Shown here: positions 16,396-25,370 of the stretch, piece by piece
Layout: each line of letters begins with the position of its first letter
How positions within the stretch are numbered: position 1 is the stretch's first letter
Assembly: GCF_021021415.1 (NCBI RefSeq)
Contig: NZ_JAINWJ010000015.1
Coordinates: 1 to 64,000, forward strand
DNA: 64,000 bases
Direction of reading: 5' to 3'
Source of the DNA: Martelella mediterranea
Lineage (GTDB): Bacteria; Pseudomonadota; Alphaproteobacteria; Rhizobiales; Rhizobiaceae
Notes under the pieces: model-generated
What the model saw: the letters and a program-made list of their open reading frames with translations, nothing else
Told to the model about the DNA's origin: nothing
Databases searched by the model: none
Position numbers and translations under genes: made by a program

Positions 16396-17406
16396 TTACT
16401 CTTGCTTCGCTGCCTGAACGGCGTCCAGCAGGCCTTCGGGCAGTTCGCCGTTGTCGGCGCGCTGCTGATAGAAGGCCGCCATCCTGTCGCTGAACTGCGT
16501 GGTGTCGAAGTCGAAGTTCACGGTGACGCCATTCTTGGCTTCAAGGTCCGTCTTCAACGATGCGGCCTGTTCTTCCAGCAACTGACGGGCATAGGCTGCC
16601 GCTTCCTTGTGGGCGCGTTCGAAGGCATCCTGCTGCTCCGGCGTGAGCTTTTCCCAGGCCTTGTCGTTCATCATCCAGGCCACCGCCTGCGGATATTCAT
16701 CAGTACGGATGATGTAGGGCGCGACTTCGTAGAAGCGGGTGGATTCGATCAGCTCCGCCGGAGAGGTCACCGCGTCGACGATGCCACGATTGATGCCGTC
16801 ATAGACCTCGCCCCAGGGCAGAACCCGCACTTCCGCGCCGAGATAGGTCCAGGCGTCGATTACGAGCTGATCCTGGAACTGGCGCATCTTCAGGCCCTTG
16901 ATATCGTCAACGGACTCGACCGGCTTGGTCGAAAGAAGCGTGCGGAACGTGCCGCGCGGCATGTCCGGAATGCTGCCGAGGACGGTGATGTTGGCCTTGT
17001 CCTTCACTTCCGTGAGCCAGGACTGGAACAGATCGCCGTCGATGAAGGTCGACCACTGATCGTAATTGTCGAACAGGAACGGCGCGGAGGCATAGCGGAT
17101 GCTGTCCTCCCAGCGCGACATGAAGGACAGGCTCGACGGCGCGAGCTGGATGATCCCCTGGCTGAGCTGTTCGATGACGGAATCCATCGAGCCGATCTGC
17201 TCATTGGGATAGATCTTCACCTCGATCTCGCCATCGGTGTATTCCGACACCAGATCAGCGAACTTCTGGTAGGCCTTCCCCTCGAAACTGTCGGGGGTCA
17301 TCATCGAGCTCAGCCGCCAGACGTCGGCTGCCGAGGCGGTCTGCACCATTGTGGCCGTTGTGATCGCGATCGTCGCGACGCCTGCGATGCGTGCTATCAA
17401 AGACAT
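16396..17406 (-). CDS. TRAP transporter substrate-binding protein, DctP family (system 2)
   Basis: A 336-residue secreted binding protein. I place the start at 17406 (MSLIARIAGV...), where AGAGGAA precedes the ATG; the open frame further upstream lacks a ribosome site. The signal peptide ends at TASA. DctP features are GKAYQKFADLVSEYTDGEI, IYPNEQIGSMDSVIEQLSQG, DIKGLKMRQFQDQL (ligand-carboxylate Arg region), GIVDAVTSP and the closing helices. It heads the minus-strand operon; the divergent LysR gene 103-124 bp away is the likely regulator. Substrate unknown. Confidence 0.88.
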   Translation of the reverse strand: MSLIARIAGVATIAITTATMVQTASAADVWRLSSMMTPDSFEGKAYQKFADLVSEYTDGEIEVKIYPNEQIGSMDSVIEQLSQGIIQLAPSSLSFMSRWEDSIRYASAPFLFDNYDQWSTFIDGDLFQSWLTEVKDKANITVLGSIPDMPRGTFRTLLSTKPVESVDDIKGLKMRQFQDQLVIDAWTYLGAEVRVLPWGEVYDGINRGIVDAVTSPAELIESTRFYEVAPYIIRTDEYPQAVAWMMNDKAWEKLTPEQQDAFERAHKEAAAYARQLLEEQAASLKTDLEAKNGVTVNFDFDTTQFSDRMAAFYQQRADNGELPEGLLDAVQAAKQE

Positions 17407-17489
17407 GCTGCTATTCCTCTGTTTTATCGTTCCGTTTCCGGTCTCGCCATCGCGGCTCACTGCCCGTGACGCGTGAATGGCTTAATCTG

Positions 17490-17520
17490 CACTTGCCAAT
17501 ATCACGTATATGGATAATGA
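17490..17520. promoter_or_regulatory. Candidate LysR-type operator between TRAP system 2 and the LysR gene
   Basis: The divergent gap contains AATATCACGTATATGGATAAT, an imperfect ATAT-N-ATAT dyad with T/A spacing like a LysR box. The decamer ATTATCCATA (minus strand here) recurs inside the candidate MocR operator near 22432. Assignment is tentative. Confidence 0.3.
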
Positions 17521-17530
17521 TGAGTTCAAT

Positions 17531-18496
17531 ATGTCAATATCGAATGATAAAATTTCCGATGTGAAAGCGCTCGAAGCCTTCCAGGCCGCCATGGCCTGCG
17601 GCTCGATGACGGCGGCTGCCAAGCAATTGGGTATCGGCCAGCCGGCCGTGACGCGACAGATCAAGGAACTGGAGGATTCGGTGGGTTTCCCGCTGTTTCA
17701 CCGCAACGGGCCGCGCATATCGCCGACCGAGCGCGGGCTTCAGTTCTATGGAGAGGTGCAGCGGCTGATGTCGGGCCTGCATCAGATTCGCGAACGCGCC
17801 GCCGCCATTCGCGACGGTCAGATCGCCGCGATCGATATCGCCGCAACGCCAACCATGGCGGGCGGGCTTCTGAGCCCGACACTGGCGCGCATGGGGCTGG
17901 ACCTGCCGGGTGTCGTCAATATCGAGGCCATGAGTGCCGAGCATGTGGCGCGTGCCCTGACCAGCCGGACGGCCGATTTCGGCCTCTCGGCCCTGCCATT
18001 TGAACACGCCACGCTGGAAGCGAAGGTGATCTGCGAATCCCGCCTGGTCGCAGCCGTCGAAAAGGGCGGTGCGTTTGATGCCGAGGAGCCGTTGCCTCTC
18101 GAAGCCTTAGCGGCCGCGCGGCTTCTGACCGTCGGCAATGCCTACCGCATTCGCGGCAAGATCAACGGCGCACTCAAGCGCCAGGATATTGTGCCCGCCG
18201 CCGAGATCGTCACCAATTCCTCGCTCAACGCGATGATGGCCGCCCGCGCCGGGCTCGGCATCGCCATCATCGATCCGGTCACGGCATTCGGCATTCCCGT
18301 CGATGGCGTGTCGATCCGGCCGCTCGCCGTGGACCTGCCCTATATCTGGGGTCTTTTCAGCGCCGCGGGCCGTGTGCTTCCCGCAGAACTTCTCTCCTTC
18401 GTGGCAGGTTTCGAGGCTGCCTGTTCAACGACCATACCGGATTGCGTGTTTCACGATCCCTCGGACATCCGGGCGCTGGAACGGTCCAGTCTGTAA
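17531..18496 (+). CDS. LysR family transcriptional regulator
   Basis: A regulator of about 321 residues with a textbook N-terminal winged helix-turn-helix: VKALEAFQAAMACGSMTAAAK, then QPAVTRQIKELEDSVGFPLFHR and LSPTERG-like ISPTERG. It is followed by a type 2 periplasmic-binding-protein effector domain. An ATG at 17510 is possible, but I prefer 17531, since the dyad overlaps the first. It is divergent from the TRAP-CMD-RidA-PLP enzyme operon and upstream of a flavin monooxygenase and an M19-like gene on its own strand. It probably controls both arms in response to the imported compound. Confidence 0.88.
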   Translation: MSISNDKISDVKALEAFQAAMACGSMTAAAKQLGIGQPAVTRQIKELEDSVGFPLFHRNGPRISPTERGLQFYGEVQRLMSGLHQIRERAAAIRDGQIAAIDIAATPTMAGGLLSPTLARMGLDLPGVVNIEAMSAEHVARALTSRTADFGLSALPFEHATLEAKVICESRLVAAVEKGGAFDAEEPLPLEALAAARLLTVGNAYRIRGKINGALKRQDIVPAAEIVTNSSLNAMMAARAGLGIAIIDPVTAFGIPVDGVSIRPLAVDLPYIWGLFSAAGRVLPAELLSFVAGFEAACSTTIPDCVFHDPSDIRALERSSL

Positions 18497-18515
18497 TGCA
18501 AGGAACTCGATCCCG

Positions 18516-19952
18516 ATGACGCAAACCTCTGGCCTTCAGGCTCTGGAAGCCGAACTCGAACGGCAAAGCATGCTGCTGAACCTGCCGCCGAAGGCATGGA
18601 TGCCGGCAACACGCGGCCCGGATGGCGCCGAGGTTCTGGATGTCGCGATCATCGGCGCGGGCCTTTGCGGCCTTGCCGCCAATCTCGCGCTCAACATGGA
18701 AGGCATTTTCAACGTCCGTCTGTTCGACCGCGCGGCGAAGGGACGCGAGGGGCCATGGGTCACCTATGCGCGCATGGAAACGCTGCGCACCGTCAAGGAA
18801 GCCGCCGGGCCCGCCATGGGCATTCCCGCGTTGACCTTCCGCGCCTGGTTCGAGGTGCAATGGGGCGTGGAGGCCTGGGACCGCATGGAGTTCGCCCCGC
18901 GCACCATGTGGATGGACTACATGAACTGGTTTTCGCGGGTGACCGAGGCCGATATCGTCAATGACTGCGATGTCGAAGGGATCGCGCCGGAGGGCAATCT
19001 GCTGCGGCTGACGACAACGCAAGGAACGGTGCTGGCCCGCCGGGTGGTTATCGCCACCGGTCTTGACGCCATGGGCGCGCCGCGCCTTCCCGCCGTCGCG
19101 CGCCATATTCCCAAGGGCAAGGTCTATCATTCCGCCGACGTGTTCGACGCGAAAACGCTGAAGGGCAAACGGGTCGTTGTCGTCGGCGCCGGTGCTTCCG
19201 CCATGGACAACGCGGCGACCGCGCTGGAAGAGGGCTGCGCCCGGCTCGATCTTCTGGTGCGCCGTCCCGCCATTCCCGTCATCGACAAGTTTACCGGAAC
19301 CGGTTCGCGCGGCATGACATCGGGCTTTGTCGGCCTGCCCGACCGGGTCAAGTGGGAGATCATGAACGAGGGCGACCGCTTTCCCGTGCCCCCGCCGAAG
19401 CACTCGGTCGAGCGGGTTGCCCGCCACGACAATGCCTTTCTCCACGTCGGCGCGCCGGTCACTGGAGTTGAGGAAACCGCGGATGGCATCCGTGTCTTTA
19501 CGCCAAGGGGCGCGCTCGACGCCGATGTCGCGATTTTCGCCACCGGCTTCGGCATCGATCTTGCAATGCGGCCGGAGTTTGCCGCCTTCGCCTCCGACAT
19601 CCGCACCTGGGGCGATGTGATGGGCGCAGCAAAGGCGGCGGAAAACCCCGGCCTCGCCGCCCATCCCTATCTCGGCCCCGACTTCACCTTCATCGAAAAG
19701 CGTGAAGGCGCATGCCCCGCGCTTTCGAAACTCACCTGCTTTGCCTACCCTTCAGTTCCCAGCCACGGCAAGGTGACCTCCGGCATCCCGGCCTCGAGCG
19801 AGGGCGCGCGACGGCTCGCCTCCGGTCTGGTGCGCTCCTTCATGGCGGAGGATGCCGAAATCCATCTCGCCCGCTTCCGCGACTACGATCGCCCCGACAT
19901 GACCGGCGAGGAATGGCTTCCGAGCGAACTCGCCGCCACGGCCTGCATTTAG
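18516..19952 (+). CDS. Flavin-containing monooxygenase-like NAD(P)/FAD oxidoreductase
   Basis: A 478-residue two-dinucleotide-domain flavoprotein. The FAD-binding site is VAIIGAGLCGLAAN (43-56), the NADP site is VVVVGAGASAMDNA (220-233), and GKVYHSADVF (201-210) matches the FMO/Baeyer-Villiger fingerprint with its central His. The start at 18516 has AAGGAA upstream; the long open frame before it runs out of frame through lysR. The N-terminal 40 residues before the FAD site are longer than in trimethylamine monooxygenase, and the sequence does not look like that enzyme. It probably oxygenates an S, N or carbonyl centre of the substrate taken up by TRAP system 2. It lies 20 bp after lysR and 11 bp before the M19-like gene. 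Confidence 0.8.
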   Translation: MTQTSGLQALEAELERQSMLLNLPPKAWMPATRGPDGAEVLDVAIIGAGLCGLAANLALNMEGIFNVRLFDRAAKGREGPWVTYARMETLRTVKEAAGPAMGIPALTFRAWFEVQWGVEAWDRMEFAPRTMWMDYMNWFSRVTEADIVNDCDVEGIAPEGNLLRLTTTQGTVLARRVVIATGLDAMGAPRLPAVARHIPKGKVYHSADVFDAKTLKGKRVVVVGAGASAMDNAATALEEGCARLDLLVRRPAIPVIDKFTGTGSRGMTSGFVGLPDRVKWEIMNEGDRFPVPPPKHSVERVARHDNAFLHVGAPVTGVEETADGIRVFTPRGALDADVAIFATGFGIDLAMRPEFAAFASDIRTWGDVMGAAKAAENPGLAAHPYLGPDFTFIEKREGACPALSKLTCFAYPSVPSHGKVTSGIPASSEGARRLASGLVRSFMAEDAEIHLARFRDYDRPDMTGEEWLPSELAATACI

Positions 19953-19963
19953 GAAAAGTCTCC

Positions 19964-20947
19964 ATGAACGAACTCCATTCCTCCTCGATCGTCATTGACG
20001 CGTTGCAATGCTCGGATTTCAACCGCGACATCCTTCTGGAAGCCCAGGCGGGCGGCGTAACCGCGATCAGCGCGTCCTCCGTACTGTGGGAAAACTTCCG
20101 CGGCGGCATCGAATATGTGGTCATGTGGAAAGAGAAGCTGGCCGAAAACGCCGATATCGCGATGCCGGTGAAAACGCTGGACGATATCCGCCGCGCCAAG
20201 GTGGCGGGCAAGGTCGGCATCATCTTCGGCTGGCAGAACACCTCGCCGGTCGAGGACCGGTTGGACTATTTCGGCATCTTCAAGGACCTCGGCGTCAACA
20301 TCATGCAGTTGACCTACAATACCCAGAACCTGTTCGGCGCGGGCTATCTTGAGGAAAAGGACAGCGGCCTGACCGGCTTCGGCCGCGAGGCCGTGGACGA
20401 GATGGGAAGATGCGGCATTCTGATCGACCTCTCCCATGTCGGCATCCAGACCTCCCTCGACACGATCGCCTGTTCGAAAAAGCCGGTCGCCATTACCCAC
20501 TGCCTGCCGCGCGCGCTGAAGGATGTGCCGCGCAACAAGCCGGACGAGGTGTTCAAGGCCTGCGCCGAAAAGGGCGGCGTCATCGGCACCTCGCTGTTTT
20601 CACCCGGTCTTGCCAAAGGCAATGACGCAACGGTTGCCGACGTCATCGACGCCATGGAATATACGATGGACCTTGTCGGCGAGGACCATGTCGCGATCGG
20701 TACCGACTTCAATCACAATCGCCCCCGTCCAGGCCCGTGGCTGCTCTGGGCCAACAAGGACAAGGGCACTGGCCGCACGCTGACCGAGTTCGGCTCGGCC
20801 AGGATCACCAAGCCCGAAGGCATCCGCCGCAATGACGAATTCCCGAACCTGACCGCGGAAATGCAGCGCCGCGGCTGGTCGCAAAGCCGGATCGAAAAGA
20901 TCCTCGGCGGCAACTGGATGCGGCTGTTCGGCACAGCCTGGGGCTGA
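19964..20947 (+). CDS. M19 (renal/membrane dipeptidase) family protein with altered metal site
   Basis: A 327-residue TIM-barrel protein of peptidase family M19. The downstream landmarks are intact: GLTGFGREAVDEMGRCG, LIDLSHVG (His158), AITHCLPRAL (His179), RNKPDE and AIGTDFNHNR (Asp248). However, the N-terminal HxD that binds the first metal (normally in IDGHxDxP) is replaced by IDALQCSDFN (11-20), and the bridging Glu position reads FGWQNTS (88-94), with Gln. A branch of the family in other proteobacteria, as I remember it, shares these changes, so the enzyme may be mononuclear and act on something other than a dipeptide. It starts 11 bp after the monooxygenase gene and probably forms one transcript with it. 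Confidence 0.78.
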   Translation: MNELHSSSIVIDALQCSDFNRDILLEAQAGGVTAISASSVLWENFRGGIEYVVMWKEKLAENADIAMPVKTLDDIRRAKVAGKVGIIFGWQNTSPVEDRLDYFGIFKDLGVNIMQLTYNTQNLFGAGYLEEKDSGLTGFGREAVDEMGRCGILIDLSHVGIQTSLDTIACSKKPVAITHCLPRALKDVPRNKPDEVFKACAEKGGVIGTSLFSPGLAKGNDATVADVIDAMEYTMDLVGEDHVAIGTDFNHNRPRPGPWLLWANKDKGTGRTLTEFGSARITKPEGIRRNDEFPNLTAEMQRRGWSQSRIEKILGGNWMRLFGTAWG

Positions 20948-20966
20948 CGCGATCTGGTTCAGAAGG

Positions 20967-20981
20967 GCTCCCGCAAGGAGC
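20967..20981. terminator. Weak hairpin between convergent genes
   Basis: GCTCC-CGCAA-GGAGC lies 20 bases after the M19-like gene and 45 bases from the end of the MocR gene. There is no T-tract, so it is only a possible transcription stop. Confidence 0.25.
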
Positions 20982-21025
20982 GGGGAACGCGCGAAGCCGG
21001 GACAGGGAAACGTCGCCGAGAAAAA

Positions 21026-22369
21026 TCAGACGATGGCCTTGATGCCGAGCGAGGGTTGATCGATCAAACCGGCAAGCAGGACGAGCCCCTCCTCCAGCAA
21101 ATCCCGATCCGGCGCCACGCCGAGCGAAATACGCACCGCCTCGACCGGATGCGCAACAGTTGCAAAGGCCGTGGCGGGCACGATGGAAACCCCTGCCCGG
21201 TCGGCATGTTCGGCAAAATCCGATGCCCGCCAGCGCCCCGGCAGGCGAAGCCAGAGATGATGACCATGCCGATCGGCGGCAAAGTCCAGATTTGCGAGGG
21301 CCGTCGCGGCAATTTTCTGGCGCGCCTTATTCTCCGCGCGAATAAACCGGGTAATTTCGTCCAGCATACCGCTTGCGATCCAGCGGCTTGCAAGCGCCGA
21401 CATCAGCGGCGGCGCCATCAGCATAGTCGCGCGCAGAACGCTCGCGAGACGACGCGCTGCATGGTCGGAGGGCGCTGCGACATAGGCGATGCGCAGCGCC
21501 GGCGTGGCGCATTTGGAAAGCGTTGCGATGTGCCATGTGATATCCGGGGCGAACGCGGAAATCGGCGGCGTCGGATCGGGCAGCAGAGCAGCATATGGAT
21601 CATCCTCCACAATGATGACTTCGTGGCGACGGGCAATCTCTGCCAGCGATCGCCGGCGCTCTTGCGGCAACGTGGCCGTCGTCGGATTGTCGATGCTGGG
21701 AATGACGTAAAGTAGTCTGACATTGCGATCCCTGCAGGCCTTTTCGAAGGCGTCGGGCAGGATGCCGTCGCTGTCCATGGCCAGCGGCGCTATCGAAAAC
21801 CCCTTCTGGATCGCGACCGCCTTCAGGCCGGGATAGGTCATGGCGCCTGCTGCGACAATGTCACCCTGCTTAAGCAACAGGTCGCAGATGGCATAAAGAG
21901 CGCACTGGGCGCCGGCACTGACGACGATCCGATCGGGCGTCAGTCCGTCGGCCCGTGCGCCGAGCCAGCGTGCGGCGGCGGCCCTGTCCGGCTCCGCACC
22001 TGTGCTTTCCTGATAGTGCAGATGCAGCAATCCGGTCGGGCTACTCAGAATCTCCTTCAGCATGTCCGGGATCAGGCGACCGAAATCGGCATCGGACGGC
22101 TGTGGCGGAATGTTCATGCTGAGATCGATCAGCGGATGAACGTTCTCCGCCGGCGCGCCGTGCTGTGTTTCTGAAATGAAAGTGCCGCGACCGGCCTGCG
22201 CCGACACAAGGCCACGCCGGCGCGCCTCGTTGAAGGCGCGCGTCACCGTGGTCAGATCGACGCCAAGCGTCTCCGCTATGGCGCGCTGCGCGGGCAGGCG
22301 CTCACCATGCGCAACCCGCCCTGAGCGAATATCGGCCTCAAGCGCGTCGACAATGCCGAGATATTTCAT
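21026..22369 (-). CDS. MocR/PdxR-type regulator (GntR HTH fused to class I aminotransferase domain)
   Basis: A 447-residue MocR protein. An N-terminal GntR winged helix is visible in [28 protein letters not shown] and [12 protein letters not shown]. After a linker comes an aminotransferase fold with the PLP lysine in [14 protein letters not shown] and the dinucleotide-like [16 protein letters not shown] prefer the ATG at 22369 (AAGG seven bases upstream) to 22402. MocR regulators sense PLP or an amino-acid-PLP adduct. A perfect 7-bp inverted repeat just upstream is a good operator. Its targets are unclear: it converges on the M19-like gene and is divergent from DUF983. Confidence 0.87.
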   Translation of the reverse strand: MKYLGIVDALEADIRSGRVAHGERLPAQRAIAETLGVDLTTVTRAFNEARRRGLVSAQAGRGTFISETQHGAPAENVHPLIDLSMNIPPQPSDADFGRLIPDMLKEILSSPTGLLHLHYQESTGAEPDRAAAARWLGARADGLTPDRIVVSAGAQCALYAICDLLLKQGDIVAAGAMTYPGLKAVAIQKGFSIAPLAMDSDGILPDAFEKACRDRNVRLLYVIPSIDNPTTATLPQERRRSLAEIARRHEVIIVEDDPYAALLPDPTPPISAFAPDITWHIATLSKCATPALRIAYVAAPSDHAARRLASVLRATMLMAPPLMSALASRWIASGMLDEITRFIRAENKARQKIAATALANLDFAADRHGHHLWLRLPGRWRASDFAEHADRAGVSIVPATAFATVAHPVEAVRISLGVAPDRDLLEEGLVLLAGLIDQPSLGIKAIV

Positions 22370-22424
22370 CCGGGCGCCTTCTATCAGTCGGGGTGTCCAC
22401 ATCGCGCTTCAAAAACTCCGTAGG

Positions 22425-22451
22425 CCGTACAATTATCCATACAATGTACGG
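22425..22451. promoter_or_regulatory. Inverted repeat CCGTACA-N13-TGTACGG, candidate MocR operator
   Basis: Perfect 7-bp arms (22425-22431 and 22445-22451) in the AT-rich gap 56 bp upstream of the MocR start. Spaced dyads upstream of the regulator gene are usual for autoregulated MocR proteins. The rest of the gap (22452-22712) is AT-rich for this genome and holds further GTAC/TACGTA-containing words near 22518 and 22600, but no gene. Confidence 0.5.
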
Positions 22452-22712
22452 GTATGTGTGTAAACCAATCGCTTTGCCGGAACCGATCTATTGCAAGAGA
22501 TTGCTTGATATTCAACGTACACAAACGGCTCGAGGCGTAAATGATAAATTTCCCTGATTGTGTATGGCACCAAAACTGTTGCACCGAGCGCATACAAATA
22601 TTACGTACGTGGATAAATGTATGGCTCGATTGAGTCCACGACAGCCTCATGGCAGCGCAGCTCAGATGATGCGCCAGAATGGATTACCGTGACAGAATCA
22701 AAGAAGAACACC

Positions 22713-23102
22713 ATGATCAAAAGCAATGATGAGTGGCCCAGACTTGAGCCCTGGCGCGTCGGCATCCGCGGCAGGTGTCCGCGTTGTGGCAAGGGCAGGC
22801 TGTTTTCAGGCTTCCTCAAGCTTGCGCCCGGCTGCGAGGCTTGCGGGCTGAGCTACGACTTTGCCGAACCAGCCGACGGCCCCGCTTTCTTCGTGATCTG
22901 CTTCGGCTGCGTCCCCTCGGTGTTCTTCGCCGTGTGGGCTGAGGTCACTTTTCAACCCTCGATGTGGTTTCACGTCCTGGTATCGGTGCCGCTGGTGTTC
23001 CTGTCCTGCGTGCCGCTGCTGAGACCACTGAAAGGATGGCTGGTCGCAAGCCAGTTTCATCACAAGGCCGAAGAAGGCAAGCTGGTGGGACGAGAGGACT
23101 GA
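22713..23102 (+). CDS. DUF983 family membrane protein
   Basis: A 129-residue protein of the DUF983 family, common in Alphaproteobacteria. An N-terminal zinc-ribbon-like segment, RGRCPRCGKGRLF, is followed by a second pair, CEACGLSYDF, and then two membrane helices around residues 60-105. A GTG at 22689 is an alternative start. Function is not established for the family, which often sits near cytochrome oxidase genes elsewhere but not here. Confidence 0.82.
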   Translation: MIKSNDEWPRLEPWRVGIRGRCPRCGKGRLFSGFLKLAPGCEACGLSYDFAEPADGPAFFVICFGCVPSVFFAVWAEVTFQPSMWFHVLVSVPLVFLSCVPLLRPLKGWLVASQFHHKAEEGKLVGRED

Positions 23103-23481
23103 ACAAGCTGCCGTCCCCGCATCGGTGGGGCAAACCAACACATGGAGTGCACCGCGCCACGAAAGCGCCTGTCTCCCGGGTGTCGGCCCCATCCGCGCGA
23201 CGAATCGCGAGACTCGATCGAGTCCGCTTTCGGCCAATCAGACAACCCTGAAAACATCCTATTATAATAACCAGACTTTACCAGCTGACGATCAACTCAG
23301 TGTCGTAGCGGCGCCCCTATAGCGGGGCTATGACGCCTTATGCCAAGGATCAATGACTGGAACCTTGCCGGCCACCGTTTCCTGCTGACCCGTTTTGTTG
23401 CTATTGAGGCTTGAACCGGCCCTAGCGTGACCGAATTCATAGCAGCATTCTCATATGTGCTGGACAGCAGAACGGATAGTT
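23103..23481. other. Intergenic region with two GC hairpins
   Basis: About 380 bp with no credible gene. CCCC-GCATCGGT-GGGG follows the DUF983 stop (about 23115-23130), and GCCCC-TATAGC-GGGGC with extended imperfect stem lies at 23302-23334. Neither has a U-tract. The permease promoter should lie in the last 100 bases. Confidence 0.4.
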
Positions 23482-25263
23482 ATGATCGAGTTCATCGGCG
23501 TTTCCCCAGCCATTGTGGCACTAGTGCTTCTGGCGCTTTTGTTTGTCGCTTTCACGCTCGAAAAGTACCCGCCGGACGTCACGGCCGTCATCGGCGCCGC
23601 CGTGTTCATTATCCTTGGACTGGTGCCTGCGGATGATGTGATGGGCGTGTTTTCCAGCTCTGCTCCGATCACAATCGGGGCGATGTTCGTGGTCTCAGGC
23701 GCGCTGCTGCGCACCGGCGTACTGGATGCCCTTGCCGATTTCATCGTGGAACGCGCCAAATCTCACCCGGTCCTGGCGATTGTAATCTTTATCTTCATCG
23801 CCGCCGCTGCCTCCGCCTTCATGAACAGCACGCCCGTTGTTCTCGTTCTCATTCCGGTGGTTGTTCGGCTTGCGGCGAGCCTGAGCATGGCGCCGACCCG
23901 GCTGCTGATCCCGCTTTCCTACACGGCCATTCTCGGAGGGACATGCACGTTGATCGGCACCTCCACCAATCTTCTGGTGGCAGGTGTTGCGCAACAGAAC
24001 GGTCTGGAGGCGTTCTCGATCTTCGAGATCGCGCCCGTCGGCATCATCTCCGCGATCGTAGGCGGCGTTTCTGTTTTCGTGCTCGGCAAGTTCCTTCTCC
24101 CGCAACGCGATAGCGATGAGAATGTCCTTGATGAGGAGACGCCGTTTCTGTCCGAGATCACAATTCTGTCCAAGTATGCCGGCATCGGAAAAACGCTCTC
24201 CGAAGCCAGCGATTTTCAGCGTTCCGGCATTCGCGTGACAGGCATAAAGCGCGGGAGCGAGATCGAACGCGGCGACTTGTCCGAACACGTCCTTCAACAG
24301 GGAGACACGGTGATCGTCATTGCGCCGACATCCGAGCTCCTGACCCTTGAAGAGCAGGACGGATTGCAGGTGGGCCTGAGCCGTTCGGTTCTGCTGGACC
24401 CGGATGCCGAGACACGCGTGGCCGAAGTTATCGTGTCGCCATCGCGCAGAAGCTCGGGCACGAGCATAGCGGGCCTGGCGCTCGGGCGGCGCGCCGGCAT
24501 GCGTGTTTTGGGCGCCTATCGCGCCAGCCACGTGGCCGGCCCCGACTTGGTGAATGTTCAATTGCGGCCGGCAGACAAACTGCTTCTTGAGGGCACGTCC
24601 GAAGGTTTCAATGATTTGTCCAGGGTCGGCGACGTTGTTTCCGTTACGGAACCAGGCGGCCGCGCCTTTCGGCGTCGCCAGGCCCCGATTGCCGTACTGA
24701 CCCTGATCGGCATCGTCACGCTTGCCGCCTTCAATGTTCTGCCGATCGGCATCCTTGCCCTGCTGGGCGTTGCCGTCATTCTCGCGCTGCGCTGTATCGA
24801 CAGCGATGAGGCCTGGAAGACCATAGACGGATCCATTCTTATTCTGATCTTCGCGATGCTGATCGTCGGCGCCGGCCTGGAAAACAGCGGCGCCGTGGAG
24901 CTTGTCGTGGGTATGCTGAAACCGTGGCTGCAAAACCTGTCGCCAATGCTCATGCTGCTGGCGGTCTATTTCGTCGGCTCCATCCTGACGGAAACCGTCA
25001 CCAACAATGCCGTGGCGGTGGTCTACACGCCCGTCGTCATAGCGCTTGCCACCCAGCTCGGTCTTGATCCGCGTCCGTTCGTCGTCGCGGTCATGTTCTC
25101 GGCAAGTGCGAGCTTTGCGACGCCGATTGGCTACCAGACAAACACGCTCGTCTATGGCGCCGGCAATTACCGCTTCAGCGACTTCCTCAAAATGGGTATT
25201 CCGATGAACATCATCGTCGGACTTACCTCGGTCTTCGCGATCGGCCTTTTCTTCCCGATGTGA
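23482..25263 (+). CDS. SLC13/DASS-type permease with two RCK_C (TrkA-C) domains
   Basis: A permease of about 593 residues with the layout membrane half, cytoplasmic insert, membrane half. Helices 1-6 include STPVVLVLIPVVVRLA and LGGTCTLIGTSTNLLVAG, the conserved 'SxTNxx' sodium/anion site. The insert around 215-390 holds two TrkA-C-like modules (LSEASDFQRSGIRVTGIKR and GLALGRRAGMRVLGAY). The second half carries TETVTNNAVAVV, the symmetric site. Such proteins import sulfate or dicarboxylates, or act as citrate/arsenite transporters, with RCK_C domains as ligand-controlled gates. The ATG at 23482 has a poor ribosome site. It stands alone and ends four bases before the start of an open frame leading into the DUF4129 gene. 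Confidence 0.85.
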   Translation: MIEFIGVSPAIVALVLLALLFVAFTLEKYPPDVTAVIGAAVFIILGLVPADDVMGVFSSSAPITIGAMFVVSGALLRTGVLDALADFIVERAKSHPVLAIVIFIFIAAAASAFMNSTPVVLVLIPVVVRLAASLSMAPTRLLIPLSYTAILGGTCTLIGTSTNLLVAGVAQQNGLEAFSIFEIAPVGIISAIVGGVSVFVLGKFLLPQRDSDENVLDEETPFLSEITILSKYAGIGKTLSEASDFQRSGIRVTGIKRGSEIERGDLSEHVLQQGDTVIVIAPTSELLTLEEQDGLQVGLSRSVLLDPDAETRVAEVIVSPSRRSSGTSIAGLALGRRAGMRVLGAYRASHVAGPDLVNVQLRPADKLLLEGTSEGFNDLSRVGDVVSVTEPGGRAFRRRQAPIAVLTLIGIVTLAAFNVLPIGILALLGVAVILALRCIDSDEAWKTIDGSILILIFAMLIVGAGLENSGAVELVVGMLKPWLQNLSPMLMLLAVYFVGSILTETVTNNAVAVVYTPVVIALATQLGLDPRPFVVAVMFSASASFATPIGYQTNTLVYGAGNYRFSDFLKMGIPMNIIVGLTSVFAIGLFFPM

Positions 25264-25370
25264 AAGCCGGCCCTATGTCGCAGCTTGCTCTTTGCGCGAC
25301 GACCGCCTGGCGTTTGAAGCCGCCCCGCACACGTGCTAAAGCCGGACGGACGTTCTCGGGGACAGATTCG

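Noticed and set aside
18516-19952. Trimethylamine monooxygenase (Tmm) to use the trimethylamine from ergothionase
   Set aside because: The FMO here has a different, longer N-terminus and lies in another regulon; no positive Tmm feature was seen.
23695-24933. A 412-codon minus-strand open frame inside the SLC13 permease gene
   Set aside because: Low-complexity, His/Gln/Arg-rich translation; the plus-strand permease is clearly the gene.
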